Shown in pieces: positions 7,067-15,117 of a stretch of DNA of 52,224 bases. The notes under the pieces were generated by a model. That model saw nothing but the letters and a program-made list of their open reading frames with translations. It was not told where the DNA came from and made no database searches. The DNA comes from Affinirhizobium lemnae (GTDB taxonomy: Bacteria > Pseudomonadota > Alphaproteobacteria > Rhizobiales > Rhizobiaceae): the NCBI RefSeq assembly GCF_022968395.1, contig NZ_JALJQZ010000030.1, positions 1-52,224 on the forward strand, written 5' to 3'. The position numbers and the translations under genes are program-made. Position 1 is the first letter of the stretch. Each line of letters opens with the position of its first letter.

Positions 7067-8032
7067 ATGGATTTACATAGTATGGACTTCAGGGCAGGCA
7101 ACTGGCAACATGTCACCTTGAGTTGTTCACTACATGGTAAAGAACGAATGCAATGGGCTGATGGTCGGCTGGAACCCTTTCAAGTGCGGGAGCCTGAGCA
7201 ACAAACCATTCCCTTTGTCTTCAATTCTCCCCATAGCGGCCGGTTTTATCCACCGGAATTTTTGGCAGCCTCCCGGCTCGATGCATTGAATATACGCAGA
7301 TCTGAAGACCACTACGTCGATGAGTTATTCTCGGATGCGCCCCACCTTGGTGCGCCACTGCTAATTGCTCACTTTCCACGTGCCTATCTCGATGTCAATC
7401 GCGAGCCTTACGAGCTTGATCCGCGCATGTTCGAGGATGCTCTGCCATCCTTCGCCAATATCGGCTCCATGCGCGTTGCGGGAGGTCTGGGCACGGTTCC
7501 CCGGATCGTTGCCGAAAACATGGAAATCTATGCGCGACGTATGCCTGTGGCTGATGCGTTGTCGCGGATCGAGGTTCTCTACAAGCCCTATCATGCCTGC
7601 CTGAGACGCCTTATCGCTCGCACTCATGCCCGTTTTGGCTTTTCCGTCCTCATCGATTGCCATTCCATGCCAGGCAATATCCGAATTGCAGGCTCGGATA
7701 CGAGGCCCGATTTCATCATTGGTGATCGGTACGGCACCAGTGCCTCCGCCGAACTGTCGCGTGCGGCCTTGCATATTCTGGAAGATCTCGGATTCAATGC
7801 CGTCCGCAACAAGCCCTATGCGGGCGGTTTCATTACCGAGCACTACGGCCGGCCGGTCCGTGGGCTCCATGCCCTGCAAATCGAAATCAACCGTTCTTTG
7901 TATGTCGATGAGGCGACGCTGGAAAAGCGCGCGGATTTCGAGGTGGTTGCTACGGCACTGTCGCTCTTCATGCGGCAGATGATCGATTTTGCGGACGAAT
8001 TTTCGATCGAATCGACGCTCGCGGCGGAGTAG
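7067..8032 (+). CDS. N-formylglutamate amidohydrolase family protein
   Basis: 321 aa from 7067. Family motifs: FVFNSPHSGRFYP, RSEDHYVDELF, RAYLDVNREPYELDPRMF, IDCHSMPG and GGFITEHYGRP, then LQIEINRSLY. These zinc-dependent enzymes hydrolyse N-formyl-L-glutamate to formate and glutamate, the last step of one histidine degradation route, but no hut genes are nearby and the true substrate is open. Neither ATG 7067 nor ATG 7148 has a strong ribosome binding site; homology begins after about residue 28, so 7148 may be the real start. A second member of the family is at 49161. Confidence 0.85.
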   Translation: MDLHSMDFRAGNWQHVTLSCSLHGKERMQWADGRLEPFQVREPEQQTIPFVFNSPHSGRFYPPEFLAASRLDALNIRRSEDHYVDELFSDAPHLGAPLLIAHFPRAYLDVNREPYELDPRMFEDALPSFANIGSMRVAGGLGTVPRIVAENMEIYARRMPVADALSRIEVLYKPYHACLRRLIARTHARFGFSVLIDCHSMPGNIRIAGSDTRPDFIIGDRYGTSASAELSRAALHILEDLGFNAVRNKPYAGGFITEHYGRPVRGLHALQIEINRSLYVDEATLEKRADFEVVATALSLFMRQMIDFADEFSIESTLAAE

Positions 8033-8081
8033 TTTTCGTTTCCCTGTTTTGTCACTTCTGCCCAGACGCTTGCGCGCGGGC

Positions 8082-8160
8082 AAAAAAAACCGCGCCTCAC
8101 GGACGCGGCTAAGTCTAGGGAGGAAACACCCAAGGAGGGTATTTACAATCTTTCGACTGC
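8082..8160 (-). ncRNA. mmgR: suhB/MmgR-type (alpha-r8) small RNA
   Basis: On the minus strand: a promoter with TTGACA (8191-8196), 17-bp spacer and TAATGT (8168-8173), a likely start near 8160, unpaired CCTCCTTGGGTGTTTCCTCC (8112-8133, C/U-rich anti-Shine-Dalgarno type), then the hairpin CCGCG-TCCGTGAGG-CGCGG followed by eight T. The predicted length, about 79 nt, agrees with Sinorhizobium MmgR (77 nt), and the Rfam suhB family is named for lying beside an IMPase gene, as here. MmgR is known to limit polyhydroxybutyrate accumulation under nitrogen limitation. The sequence match is from memory. Confidence 0.8.
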
Positions 8161-8167
8161 AAAAATC

Positions 8168-8196
8168 ACATTAATGACACATTGCCCAAATGTCAA
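8168..8196 (-). promoter_or_regulatory. Sigma-70-type promoter of the MmgR-like sRNA
   Basis: Minus strand TTGACA at 8191-8196 (perfect -35), 17-bp spacer, TAATGT at 8168-8173. It is divergent from hisN, whose own promoter must lie in 8200-8310. Confidence 0.65.
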
Positions 8197-8319
8197 GCAT
8201 TCCTTTTCGGTGATCAAACTTAAGGCAGACGCATGTTGTGCCGTTAATTCGATGCAGTTGCGCTTGCTCCTCTCGGCCTTTCGACTAGAAAGGAGAACAA
8301 ATTTTCGACCGGGGGAAAC

Positions 8320-9096
8320 ATGCTGCCAGATCGCGCCTTCTTCGATAGCCTAGCCGATGCCGCGCGCAGCCAGACGCTGCCTCGTTTCAGGGTCGGGACT
8401 GCTGTCACCAACAAGCTGCACGGGGGGTTCGATCCGGTGACCGAGGCCGACCAGGCGGCGGAACTCGCCATCCGGGAACTCATCATCAATTCTTTTCCCG
8501 ACCATGGCATTCTGGGCGAAGAACACGAATCGATTGGGCTTGATCGTGAGCATGTCTGGGTCATCGATCCGATCGATGGAACCCGCGCTTTCATTTCAGG
8601 CGTTCCCGTCTGGGGTACGCTAATAGGTTTGCGTTCCGGCGGACGAGCCGTGATGGGACTGGTTGATCAGCCTTTTACCGGCGAACGCTATTTTGCCGAT
8701 GGGTCTGCAAGCTGGTATTCCGGCCCCGATGGTGCGCATCGTATCCAGGTGCGCGATTGTGGAGATATCTCCAACGCCATTCTATTCACCACATCGCCGC
8801 ACATCTTCTCGACCGCTGAGCGCAGCCAGTACGACCGCGTCGAGAGTAAGGTTCGCCTCTTCCGCTATGGCACAGATTGCTATGCCTATGCGCTCTTGGC
8901 GGCGGGGCATGTTGATCTTGTCGTCGAAAACGGTCTCAAGCCCTATGATGTTGGCGCACTCATTCCGCTGATCGAGCAGGCGGGCGGCATCATCACCACC
9001 TGGGATGGCGGTCGTCCGGAAGATGGTGGTAGCATCATCGCAGCCGGCAGTCGCGCGGTCTATGAGCAGGCCATGGACCTGCTGGCAGATCGGTGA
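8320..9096 (+). CDS. hisN: Histidinol-phosphatase, inositol monophosphatase family
   Basis: 258 aa. IMPase-fold metal sites: DPVTEADQAAE, GEEH, the signature WVIDPIDGTRAFISG and, near the C-terminus, KPYDVGALIPLIEQAGG. The RAFISG form (rather than NF) and overall pattern fit HisN-type L-histidinol-phosphate phosphatases, the next-to-last step of histidine synthesis, which alphaproteobacteria lacking HisB phosphatase use. Other IMPase activities cannot be excluded. GGGGGAAAC precedes the ATG. The divergent MmgR-like sRNA is the usual neighbour of this gene type. Confidence 0.8.
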   Translation: MLPDRAFFDSLADAARSQTLPRFRVGTAVTNKLHGGFDPVTEADQAAELAIRELIINSFPDHGILGEEHESIGLDREHVWVIDPIDGTRAFISGVPVWGTLIGLRSGGRAVMGLVDQPFTGERYFADGSASWYSGPDGAHRIQVRDCGDISNAILFTTSPHIFSTAERSQYDRVESKVRLFRYGTDCYAYALLAAGHVDLVVENGLKPYDVGALIPLIEQAGGIITTWDGGRPEDGGSIIAAGSRAVYEQAMDLLADR

Positions 9097-9105
9097 CGAT
9101 CACGC

Positions 9106-10095
9106 TCAGGCGGCCGTCTCGGAAAGATCCACCAACGGCTCCGTGCCGGGCATGAAGGCCTGGATCGCGGCCAGCGCCTGGGCACGATAGATATCGCGTT
9201 CCTGAAAGATTTCGTGCCGGGCACCGGTGATCGTGATGAGTTGTCCGGCCCGGAAGTTTCGTGACAACCGCTCCTGATACAGGTAGGGCACGATGCCATC
9301 CAGCATGGGTGCCATAACGAGCGTCGGGATCGTGATCCGTGTCAGATGCGATTGTTCATTGACCAGAAAACCCGCCATCAGGGTTTCGTGCAGCCATCGT
9401 GCCGTGGGTGCCCCAATGGCGAGGTCTGGCCTTGCCGCGATGATAGCCGCATTCCGGTTGAAGCGAGCTTCGTCCGATGTCAGCGGGTTGTTTGCAAAGG
9501 CGCGTTGAGCCTGGTGCTTGCCCATTGATACCGAGCCCAGGCCCAGTCTGCACAGAGTTGAGGTAAGGGGCCGTACCCATTTTTCCGGCAGAGCCTGTCC
9601 GCCCAATCCCACGAAGGGTGCCGCGAGCGCCATCCGGTCGATCCGGTTGTTGAGACGTGGCGCTGAAGCCAGAGCAATCAGGGCTCCGGTCGAATGGGCA
9701 ATCAGAAAGAACGGCAGACGCGCGTCCGGCAGCACGATGGTTTGCAGGAAGATTTCCAGATCGTGCTGGTAGTCCATAAAGCGGCGCACATGGCCTTTGC
9801 GCTGATCTTTCAACAGCCGCTGCGATCCGCCCTGTCCGCGAAGATCGAAGGTCGCGACCCAGAGGCCCATCGCATTGAGATCGCGAATGGTCTCGAAATA
9901 TTTCTCGATGAATTCATTGCGTCCTTGCAGCAGAACCACCGTTCCCTTGGCGGGAGAGATGGCTGATCGGAACAGAGCATATCGGAGGCGGGTGCCACGA
10001 AAGCCCTCGAAATAGCCTGCCGTGCAATTGTCCGGGACCGGATTATCCGGCGTGGAGAAGAGAATGTCCGATCGGGAAACCTGAGCTTCGTCCAT
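9106..10095 (-). CDS. Alpha/beta hydrolase, lysophospholipase (PldB) type
   Basis: 329 aa with the serine-hydrolase triad visible: nucleophile Ser in IAHSTGAL (GxSxG with Ala first), Asp in APMLDGIVPY and His in ITGARHEIFQE. LQGRNEFIEKY and FDLRGQGGSQR are typical of the PldB/monoacylglycerol lipase group. No signal peptide, so cytoplasmic. It is convergent with hisN (9-bp gap). The likely substrate is a lysophospholipid or monoacylglycerol; this is from family only. Confidence 0.8.
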   Translation of the reverse strand: MDEAQVSRSDILFSTPDNPVPDNCTAGYFEGFRGTRLRYALFRSAISPAKGTVVLLQGRNEFIEKYFETIRDLNAMGLWVATFDLRGQGGSQRLLKDQRKGHVRRFMDYQHDLEIFLQTIVLPDARLPFFLIAHSTGALIALASAPRLNNRIDRMALAAPFVGLGGQALPEKWVRPLTSTLCRLGLGSVSMGKHQAQRAFANNPLTSDEARFNRNAAIIAARPDLAIGAPTARWLHETLMAGFLVNEQSHLTRITIPTLVMAPMLDGIVPYLYQERLSRNFRAGQLITITGARHEIFQERDIYRAQALAAIQAFMPGTEPLVDLSETAA

Positions 10096-10149
10096 GGTGC
10101 CGCCTTGCTCTTTTTGTCAGGGATAGGGGGTGCTGGCCACAAGGTCAAA

Positions 10150-10310
10150 GAAAAAAGCCGGAACCGGTCGAGCCAGTTCCGGCGAGGGGGAATGACTGAA
10201 GAGAAGGGACGTGGCTTCAGTCGCCGGAGGCAGACCCATCCGGTTCGAGGCAAGAAATAGCCGGATCAATCTGAACAGGCCGGGAATGCCCTGTTCACCT
10301 GGAGTTCAGG
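10150..10310 (-). ncRNA. Putative small RNA between the hydrolase gene and hsp20
   Basis: Three stable hairpins line up on the minus strand: TGAACAGG/CCTGTTCA (10272-10297), GACTGAAG/CTTCAGTC (10194-10222) and an 8-bp terminator stem GCCGGAAC/GTTCCGGC (10157-10183) followed by TTTTTT (10151-10156). The terminator lies upstream of the leftward hydrolase gene, so it ends a separate leftward transcript with no protein-coding frame. The single-stranded CCCCCTCGCC and TGCCTCC segments resemble anti-Shine-Dalgarno targets. I found no clear promoter, and the 5' end is a guess. Confidence 0.45.
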
Positions 10311-10398
10311 CTTTCGCCAATGTCAGCTTTGCGGAAATTTCGAGAAAATTCGAAAAGGTCTTGAACGGGTAAAATTGGCTCACCATCTCAAGGTCACG

Positions 10399-10490
10399 GA
10401 CGCCGCAAGGGTTCGTGATAACGGGGAAGCGTCGCCAGGATGGGTCGTTTCCCTTGCTTTGATTTTCGCAAACGTCGCTTCAAGGAGGAC
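10399..10490 (+). promoter_or_regulatory. ROSE-type RNA thermometer upstream of hsp20
   Basis: The leader folds into successive hairpins: GACGC/GCGTC (10399-10433), CGT..TTGC/GCAA.ACG (10446-10474), and last GUCGCUUCAAGGAGGAC (10474-10490). In the last, the UCGCU motif pairs with the Shine-Dalgarno AGGAGG leaving one bulged G, the hallmark U(U/C)GCU of ROSE elements. ROSE thermometers sit before small heat-shock genes in rhizobia and Agrobacterium, hiding the ribosome binding site at low temperature. A CTTGAA at 10360 may be part of a heat-shock promoter. Confidence 0.75.
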
Positions 10491-10493
10491 ACT

Positions 10494-10976
10494 ATGCGTC
10501 ACGTTGATTTTTCGCCGCTCTATCGCTCTACCGTTGGCTTTGACCGTCTCTTTTCCATGCTGGACAGCGTTGGCCAACCGGAGCAGGCACCCAGCTATCC
10601 CCCCTACAATATCGAGCGGACGGGTGAAAACACCTATCGCATCACGATGGCCGTTGCCGGTTTCGACGAAAAGGAACTCAGCATCGAGGCTCATGCACAC
10701 GTGCTGACGGTCAAGGGTGAGAAGTCTGAGGACGAGGCAGCCAACAAGACCGAATTCCTGTATCGCGGCATAGCCAAGCGCGCCTTCGAGCGCCGCTTCC
10801 AGCTTGCCGATCACGTGGAGGTTCAGGCCGCTTCCCTGAAGAATGGTCTCCTGCACATCGATCTCTTACGCAACATTCCCGAGACCTTGAAGCCACGTCG
10901 TATTGCGATTGCGGCTGATATTGCCGAAGCGACCAAGACCATCGAGGCTCAGCCTGCGCCAAAGCAGGTCAACTGA
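10494..10976 (+). CDS. Small heat-shock protein, Hsp20/IbpA family
   Basis: 160 aa. The start ATG 10494 follows GGAGGAC, the site masked by the thermometer. The N-terminus HVDFSPLYRSTVGFDRLF and the alpha-crystallin domain (PPYNIERTGENTYRITMAVAG through GLLHIDLLRNIPE, about 35-140) are typical of class A rhizobial sHsps. As an ATP-independent holdase it keeps unfolding proteins soluble for DnaK/ClpB. The C-terminal tail is Ala/Pro-rich. Translation is likely heat-induced through the ROSE leader. Confidence 0.92.
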   Translation: MRHVDFSPLYRSTVGFDRLFSMLDSVGQPEQAPSYPPYNIERTGENTYRITMAVAGFDEKELSIEAHAHVLTVKGEKSEDEAANKTEFLYRGIAKRAFERRFQLADHVEVQAASLKNGLLHIDLLRNIPETLKPRRIAIAADIAEATKTIEAQPAPKQVN

Positions 10977-11012
10977 GCCTGTAGCAGGCAATTGATGAGC
11001 GTTTGAAACTTG

Positions 11013-11046
11013 AAGCCCCTGCCGATGATCTCGGCAGGGGCTTTTT
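11013..11046 (+). terminator. Rho-independent terminator of hsp20
   Basis: AGCCCCTGCC-GATGATCTC-GGCAGGGGCT followed by TTTTT, 37 bases after the hsp20 stop. Confidence 0.9.
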
Positions 11047-11072
11047 GGTGCCTGGACTTTACTGACGCTTGC

Positions 11073-12089
11073 TCACGCCGGTTTCGTTGCGAGCGCAGCC
11101 TCTGCCAATGCTTCCCGCTCCGCTTTCATGGCAGCATAACGCTGGGCGATGACGGCGCAGGCCATCAACTGGATCTGATGAAACAGCATCAGGGGAAGCA
11201 CGATGGCGCCAATGCTTTGCCCGGCAAAGATGGCGCCTGCCATCGGGACACCGGAAGCAAGGCTCTTCTTCGATCCGCAGAAGGTAATGGTAATCTCGTC
11301 TTCCTTGTTGAAACCCAGCAGGCGGCTTCCGAACATCGTGATCATCAGGACGACGATGAGAAGCAGAATGTCGAGGGCGATGACGACACCGATGTCCTGC
11401 ACCGAAAATGTGCTCCAGAGACCCTCATTCACGGACTCGCTGAATGCCAGGTAGACGACCATGAGGATGGAGCCGCGATCGACCGGCAGGAGAAGCTTCT
11501 TCTTCGAACGGATCCACTTGCCGATCCACGGTTCCAGAACCTGGCCAAGGATGAACGGTGCCAATAGTTGGAGAACGATAGTCTCCAGAGCGCCAAGGTT
11601 GAAGCCTGCGCTACCACTTGTGCTCATCAGCAGGCCGACGAGCAAAGGCGTTAAAAACATACCAAACAGGTTGGAGGCAGAAGCCGAGCAAATCGCTGCG
11701 GGAACATTGCCGCCGGCAATTGAGGTAAAGGCAATTGACGACTGAACCGTGGAGGGGAGAACACAGACGAAGAGAAGGCCGAGATAAAGCTCCGGCTTCA
11801 AGACCGTTTGCGGAATGAAGCCAAGGCCCAATCCCAGCAAAGGAAATATGCCGAAGGTCACGGCAAGGATGGTGATATGCAGCCGCCAGTGCAGAATACC
11901 GGCAATCACCACGTCGCGCGACAGGCGTGCCCCATGCAGGAAGAACAGAAGTGCGATAGCGCAATCCGTCGTATAGCCGAAGATCGTTGCAAATTGTCCC
12001 TGTGCGGGGAGAAGAGAGGCAATGATGACGGTCGCAACCAGCAGCAACGTAAAAGTGTCGGGCATAAAACGACGCATGATCTTATCCAT
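11073..12089 (-). CDS. Bile acid:sodium symporter (BASS) family transporter, YfeH-like
   Basis: 338 aa from ATG 12089 (MDKIMRRFMPD, where homology begins; an upstream GTG/ATG extension into the LysR gene is unlikely). About ten hydrophobic helices; FIPQTVLKPELYLGLLF, LPSTVQSSIAFTSIAGGN, an ASASNLFGMFLTPLL helix and, near the end, FCGSKKSLASGVPMA are the crossover motifs of the BASS fold. An inner-membrane transporter of unknown organic anion. It is divergent from a LysR gene, which probably controls it. Confidence 0.88.
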   Translation of the reverse strand: MDKIMRRFMPDTFTLLLVATVIIASLLPAQGQFATIFGYTTDCAIALLFFLHGARLSRDVVIAGILHWRLHITILAVTFGIFPLLGLGLGFIPQTVLKPELYLGLLFVCVLPSTVQSSIAFTSIAGGNVPAAICSASASNLFGMFLTPLLVGLLMSTSGSAGFNLGALETIVLQLLAPFILGQVLEPWIGKWIRSKKKLLLPVDRGSILMVVYLAFSESVNEGLWSTFSVQDIGVVIALDILLLIVVLMITMFGSRLLGFNKEDEITITFCGSKKSLASGVPMAGAIFAGQSIGAIVLPLMLFHQIQLMACAVIAQRYAAMKAEREALAEAALATKPA

Positions 12090-12146
12090 TCGAAAAGCCA
12101 GATTTACGGATGAGAGATCATGAAGCAAAATGCAAACACTAACAGT

Positions 12147-12163
12147 TATCGTAGATCGTGATA
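12147..12163. promoter_or_regulatory. LysR-type box in the divergent BASS/LysR interval
   Basis: TATCgtagatcgtGATA is a perfect ATC-N9-GAT (T-N11-A) palindrome, the consensus recognition site of LysR-type regulators. It lies 3 bases before the LysR ATG 12166 and 58 bases upstream of the transporter start, well placed for autorepression and activation. Confidence 0.55.
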
Positions 12164-12165
12164 CA

Positions 12166-13023
12166 ATGTTGAACCTGATCCATCTGGAAAGCTTTGTTTG
12201 CCTGCAGGAGAGTGGCAGCTTTACCGCCGCCGCCGACCGGCTTGGCATCGGTCAGTCGACTGTGACACAGCATATACAGCGGTTGGAAAAAAGCCTTGGC
12301 AAGCAGCTGATCGATCGTACAACACACCGCGTTCAACTAACGACGGAGGGCGAAGCGCTCTTGAGCTATGCGCGCGCCATGCTGGACCTGAACGGGAAGG
12401 TTTATTCCCTGTTTGGTGAAAACCGTCTACGCGGACGCCTGCGCCTCGGAGTTTCGGAAGATGTCGTTGCAAGCCGCCTGACGCTGATCCTGGAAGATTT
12501 CATTCGGCTTCATCCGCTGGTCGATCTGGAACTGACTGTGGCCCTGAGTTCGCCTCTCTATCAAATGCTTGATGTCGGTGAACTGGACTTGGTTCTGGCA
12601 AAGCGCCATATCGGGGAAGCGCAGGGTCGATTGCTGTACCGCGAACCTCTTGTCTGGCTCGCGCGCGATCCTGAACTTCTTCGCCTAAAGGAGGGCGAAC
12701 CGGTGCCGCTCATCGCCTTTCCGACGCCCAGCATTACGCGCAAGATTGCCCAAGACACGTTGGACCGCCACAAAATTCTGTGGCGCATCGTCTGCACCTG
12801 CGCCAGCCTGAGCGGATTGACGGCAGCAGCGCGCGCCGGGATGGGCGTTTTGGTGCAGCCGCGCAGCATGGCGCCCGATGGACTGAAAGAAGTGTCGGGC
12901 GGGTGGCTCCCGCTTCTCGATGACGTGGAATTTGTGCTTGTACCCCGTCGGGGGGCAGATGCAGCTCTGGTCGAAGCATTGTCGGCGCTGATTATCGCGC
13001 GTCTTGTGCCCCAGGCAGACTGA
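12166..13023 (+). CDS. LysR-family transcriptional regulator
   Basis: 285 aa from ATG 12166. An in-frame ATG at 12130 would place the operator inside the gene, so the later start is preferred. Winged helix-turn-helix at residues 3-60 (LIHLESFVCLQESGSFTAAA, then GIGQSTVTQHIQRLE), then a LysR substrate-binding domain with RGRLRLGVSED. Near the end, ARAGMGVLVQPRS is typical. The effector is unknown; it probably regulates the divergent BASS transporter. Confidence 0.9.
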   Translation: MLNLIHLESFVCLQESGSFTAAADRLGIGQSTVTQHIQRLEKSLGKQLIDRTTHRVQLTTEGEALLSYARAMLDLNGKVYSLFGENRLRGRLRLGVSEDVVASRLTLILEDFIRLHPLVDLELTVALSSPLYQMLDVGELDLVLAKRHIGEAQGRLLYREPLVWLARDPELLRLKEGEPVPLIAFPTPSITRKIAQDTLDRHKILWRIVCTCASLSGLTAAARAGMGVLVQPRSMAPDGLKEVSGGWLPLLDDVEFVLVPRRGADAALVEALSALIIARLVPQAD

Positions 13024-13030
13024 AAAGAGA

Positions 13031-13056
13031 TTGCCCGGAATAGTTTCCGGGCCCCC
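13031..13056. terminator. Stem-loop between convergent LysR and NTF2-like genes
   Basis: GCCCGGAA-TAGT-TTCCGGGC, 8-bp perfect stem (13033-13052) with no proper T-run on either strand. Probably serves as a terminator between convergent genes. Confidence 0.5.
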
Positions 13057-13073
13057 TTATTCACGTACAGAAC

Positions 13074-13550
13074 TTATTTCTCAGGCATCATTGATGAGTG
13101 GAGATGGTCGATCTTCCAGGCCCCGTCCTCGTAGCGATAGAGGAAACTGTAGCGCGCCTTAACATCGGTTTTTGCGCCCGTTTTCGCATCGGTAAGCGTT
13201 ACGGTCCATGTGCCGAGACGCGATGCCGTATTGCAGTCAATCTCAACCGTTGAAGTATCGATCTTGCCGACGGGGCTGCTCTTCAGAAACCCGACGAAAT
13301 AGTCATTCACCTCTGCTGGCGTTGTACGAGGTTTATTGGAGACGGTAGCCAGCAGAACTGGTTCTTTGGTGAAAAGTGATGTCACCTTGGCAGGGTCTTT
13401 TGTGGCCCAGGCATTGTTGAATTCAGTGAACAGTGCCTCGATTTGGGCCGGCGTTGTATCGGGGCAACTGACGGATTTTGCCTGCGCAACACCTGCTCCA
13501 CCGATTGACGCCCCCAGAACCATGCTGCCGGCTACAAAGTACTTTTTCAT
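13074..13550 (-). CDS. Secreted NTF2-like (SgcJ/DUF4440-type) protein
   Basis: 158 aa from ATG 13550, which has GGAGATG nine bases upstream (earlier in-frame starts do not). A signal peptide MKKYFVAGSMVLGA...GVAQA is followed by a snoaL/NTF2-like domain: ALFTEFNNAWATKDPAKVTS, then LFTKEPVLLATV, an AEVNDYFVGFL helix and a C-terminal YSFLYRYEDGAWKIDHLHSS. Two cysteines (in VSCPD and EIDCN) could form a disulfide in the periplasm. Such proteins are often annotated as calcium/calmodulin-kinase association-domain homologues; the function is unknown. Confidence 0.8.
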   Translation of the reverse strand: MKKYFVAGSMVLGASIGGAGVAQAKSVSCPDTTPAQIEALFTEFNNAWATKDPAKVTSLFTKEPVLLATVSNKPRTTPAEVNDYFVGFLKSSPVGKIDTSTVEIDCNTASRLGTWTVTLTDAKTGAKTDVKARYSFLYRYEDGAWKIDHLHSSMMPEK

Positions 13551-14064
13551 GTTGTGCATCTCCGATGCTCGTTGGTTGACATTGAGCATATGGAGGCGCG
13601 CTTCCTTCCAAACAATAACGTCTTTAAAAAAAACAGATTACATTCTTGTTATCTGCATCACTAAGCATATATCACAATTTTTCATTGTAAAAATAAGGAA
13701 ATACTCGAGCATAAATCCGTCAAACATTGGATATAATTGCGGCGTGTGTAAGTATTGAATACGCCAGGAAGAGGTTTCCCTCCCGTTGTTATTTATACCA
13801 AATGTAGACGATAGGGACTGATTGCGCTGGAGCGATTTTGGTTTGCGGCGAGGAGAAAACCACAGTCGGATCCATCGCTCTGGCGCGGATTTTTGTCGAC
13901 GTCCGAAGGCAAAAAGCGCTCGGTTCTTCGAATGGGCCAGATTTTCTTTACCGACTTCGTCGCAATCCTCGACCGATGCGCGAGCATCGCTCTGCGGTAT
14001 GCGTCCCACGTCGGATGAAGGTCTCCGGTCCCACGCAATCGGTTCATATCATCGACGTTTGGTA
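13551..14064. other. Intergenic region, AT-rich left half
   Basis: No convincing gene. 13610-13770 is unusually AT-rich and holds short inverted repeats (CAGAT...ATCTG near 13634-13655 and ACAAT-TTTTC-ATTGT near 13674), probably the promoter region of the leftward secreted-protein gene. Frames from 13790 to 14060 lack ribosome binding sites and family resemblance. Confidence 0.4.
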
Positions 14065-15117
14065 TTAGTCCTGTTGTAGAACCTGGAGAAACCGATCGAC
14101 TTCATCAGAGGTCGTTGCGAAACTGGTGACGAGGCGAATGAGGGTTTCGTCCTCATGGACCGTTTCGCCCAGATCCTTCGGTATCGGCCACTCGTAAAAC
14201 TTCGCACCCTTGTTTTCGGCCGATTTCGCCGTGTGTCTGGGGATCACGGCGAAAACCTCGTTGCTTTGACTGTCCCACGCAAGCCGTGCTGTATTGGATG
14301 CGGCGAGACCGTCGCGCAATCTGCCGGCCATGCTATTGGCGTGCCTTGCGAGATCCAGCCAAAGATCATTGTCCAGATAGGCGGCCAGTTGGGCGGAGAT
14401 GAAGCGCGACTTGGAGAAGAGTTGTGCCGCCCGCTTGCGAATGAACGACATTTCACGTGCCTTGGCAGGATCGAAAAAGACGATGGCTTCGGCGCACCAG
14501 CAGCCATTTTTCGTGCCGCCGAATGAGAGAACGTCGACGCCACGTTTCCAGGTCATTTCCGCAGGCGTTGCGTCAAGCGCCACCAGGGCGTTGGCGAAGC
14601 GTGCGCCATCCATATGTACACCGAGGCCGTTTTCCCGGGCGATTTGCGTGAGTGTTTCGATCTCCGAAAGATCGTAGATAGTGCCTTGCTCGGTCGCCTG
14701 CGTCAGCGAGATCGAGTTGGCACGGCCGTGGTGAATGGCATCCTGCGGAAAGCGAATGATCTGCGCCTTCAGGCTTGCGGGGTTCATCTTGCCGAGTGAG
14801 CCACTGACCTCCACCATACGCATGCCGGAGAAAAAGTCCGGAGCGCCGAGCTCATCCTCAATGACATGGGCTTCCGAATGGGCGAATGTCACGCCTCCTG
14901 ATCTGGCGAGGCTGGCAAGCGCCAGCGAATTTGCCGCTGTTCCCGTCGCGACATAGAAGACGGCAACGTCTGTCTCAAAGATGTCGCTGAAACGTGCTTC
15001 GATGGAGCGGTCCAGATCGCTGGTGCCATAGGCGGATGCAAAACCCGCGGCTTCCTTCGTCAAGCATTCGCTGATTAGGGGGTGTGCGCCCGCCCAGTTG
15101 TCGGAGGCAAAGAACAT
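14065..15117 (-). CDS. ltaE: Low-specificity L-threonine aldolase
   Basis: 350 aa from ATG 15117 (MFFASDNWAGAHP), preceded by AAAGG; an upstream start at 15141 is less likely. PLP fold-type I: FYVATGTAANSLAL, then AHSEAHVIEDELGAP, a VHMDGARFANA block, and Lys in LSFGGTKNG, the expected Schiff-base lysine. It cleaves L-threonine or L-allo-threonine to glycine and acetaldehyde. Monocistronic, with gltB divergent 416 bp away. Confidence 0.9.
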   Translation of the reverse strand: MFFASDNWAGAHPLISECLTKEAAGFASAYGTSDLDRSIEARFSDIFETDVAVFYVATGTAANSLALASLARSGGVTFAHSEAHVIEDELGAPDFFSGMRMVEVSGSLGKMNPASLKAQIIRFPQDAIHHGRANSISLTQATEQGTIYDLSEIETLTQIARENGLGVHMDGARFANALVALDATPAEMTWKRGVDVLSFGGTKNGCWCAEAIVFFDPAKAREMSFIRKRAAQLFSKSRFISAQLAAYLDNDLWLDLARHANSMAGRLRDGLAASNTARLAWDSQSNEVFAVIPRHTAKSAENKGAKFYEWPIPKDLGETVHEDETLIRLVTSFATTSDEVDRFLQVLQQD

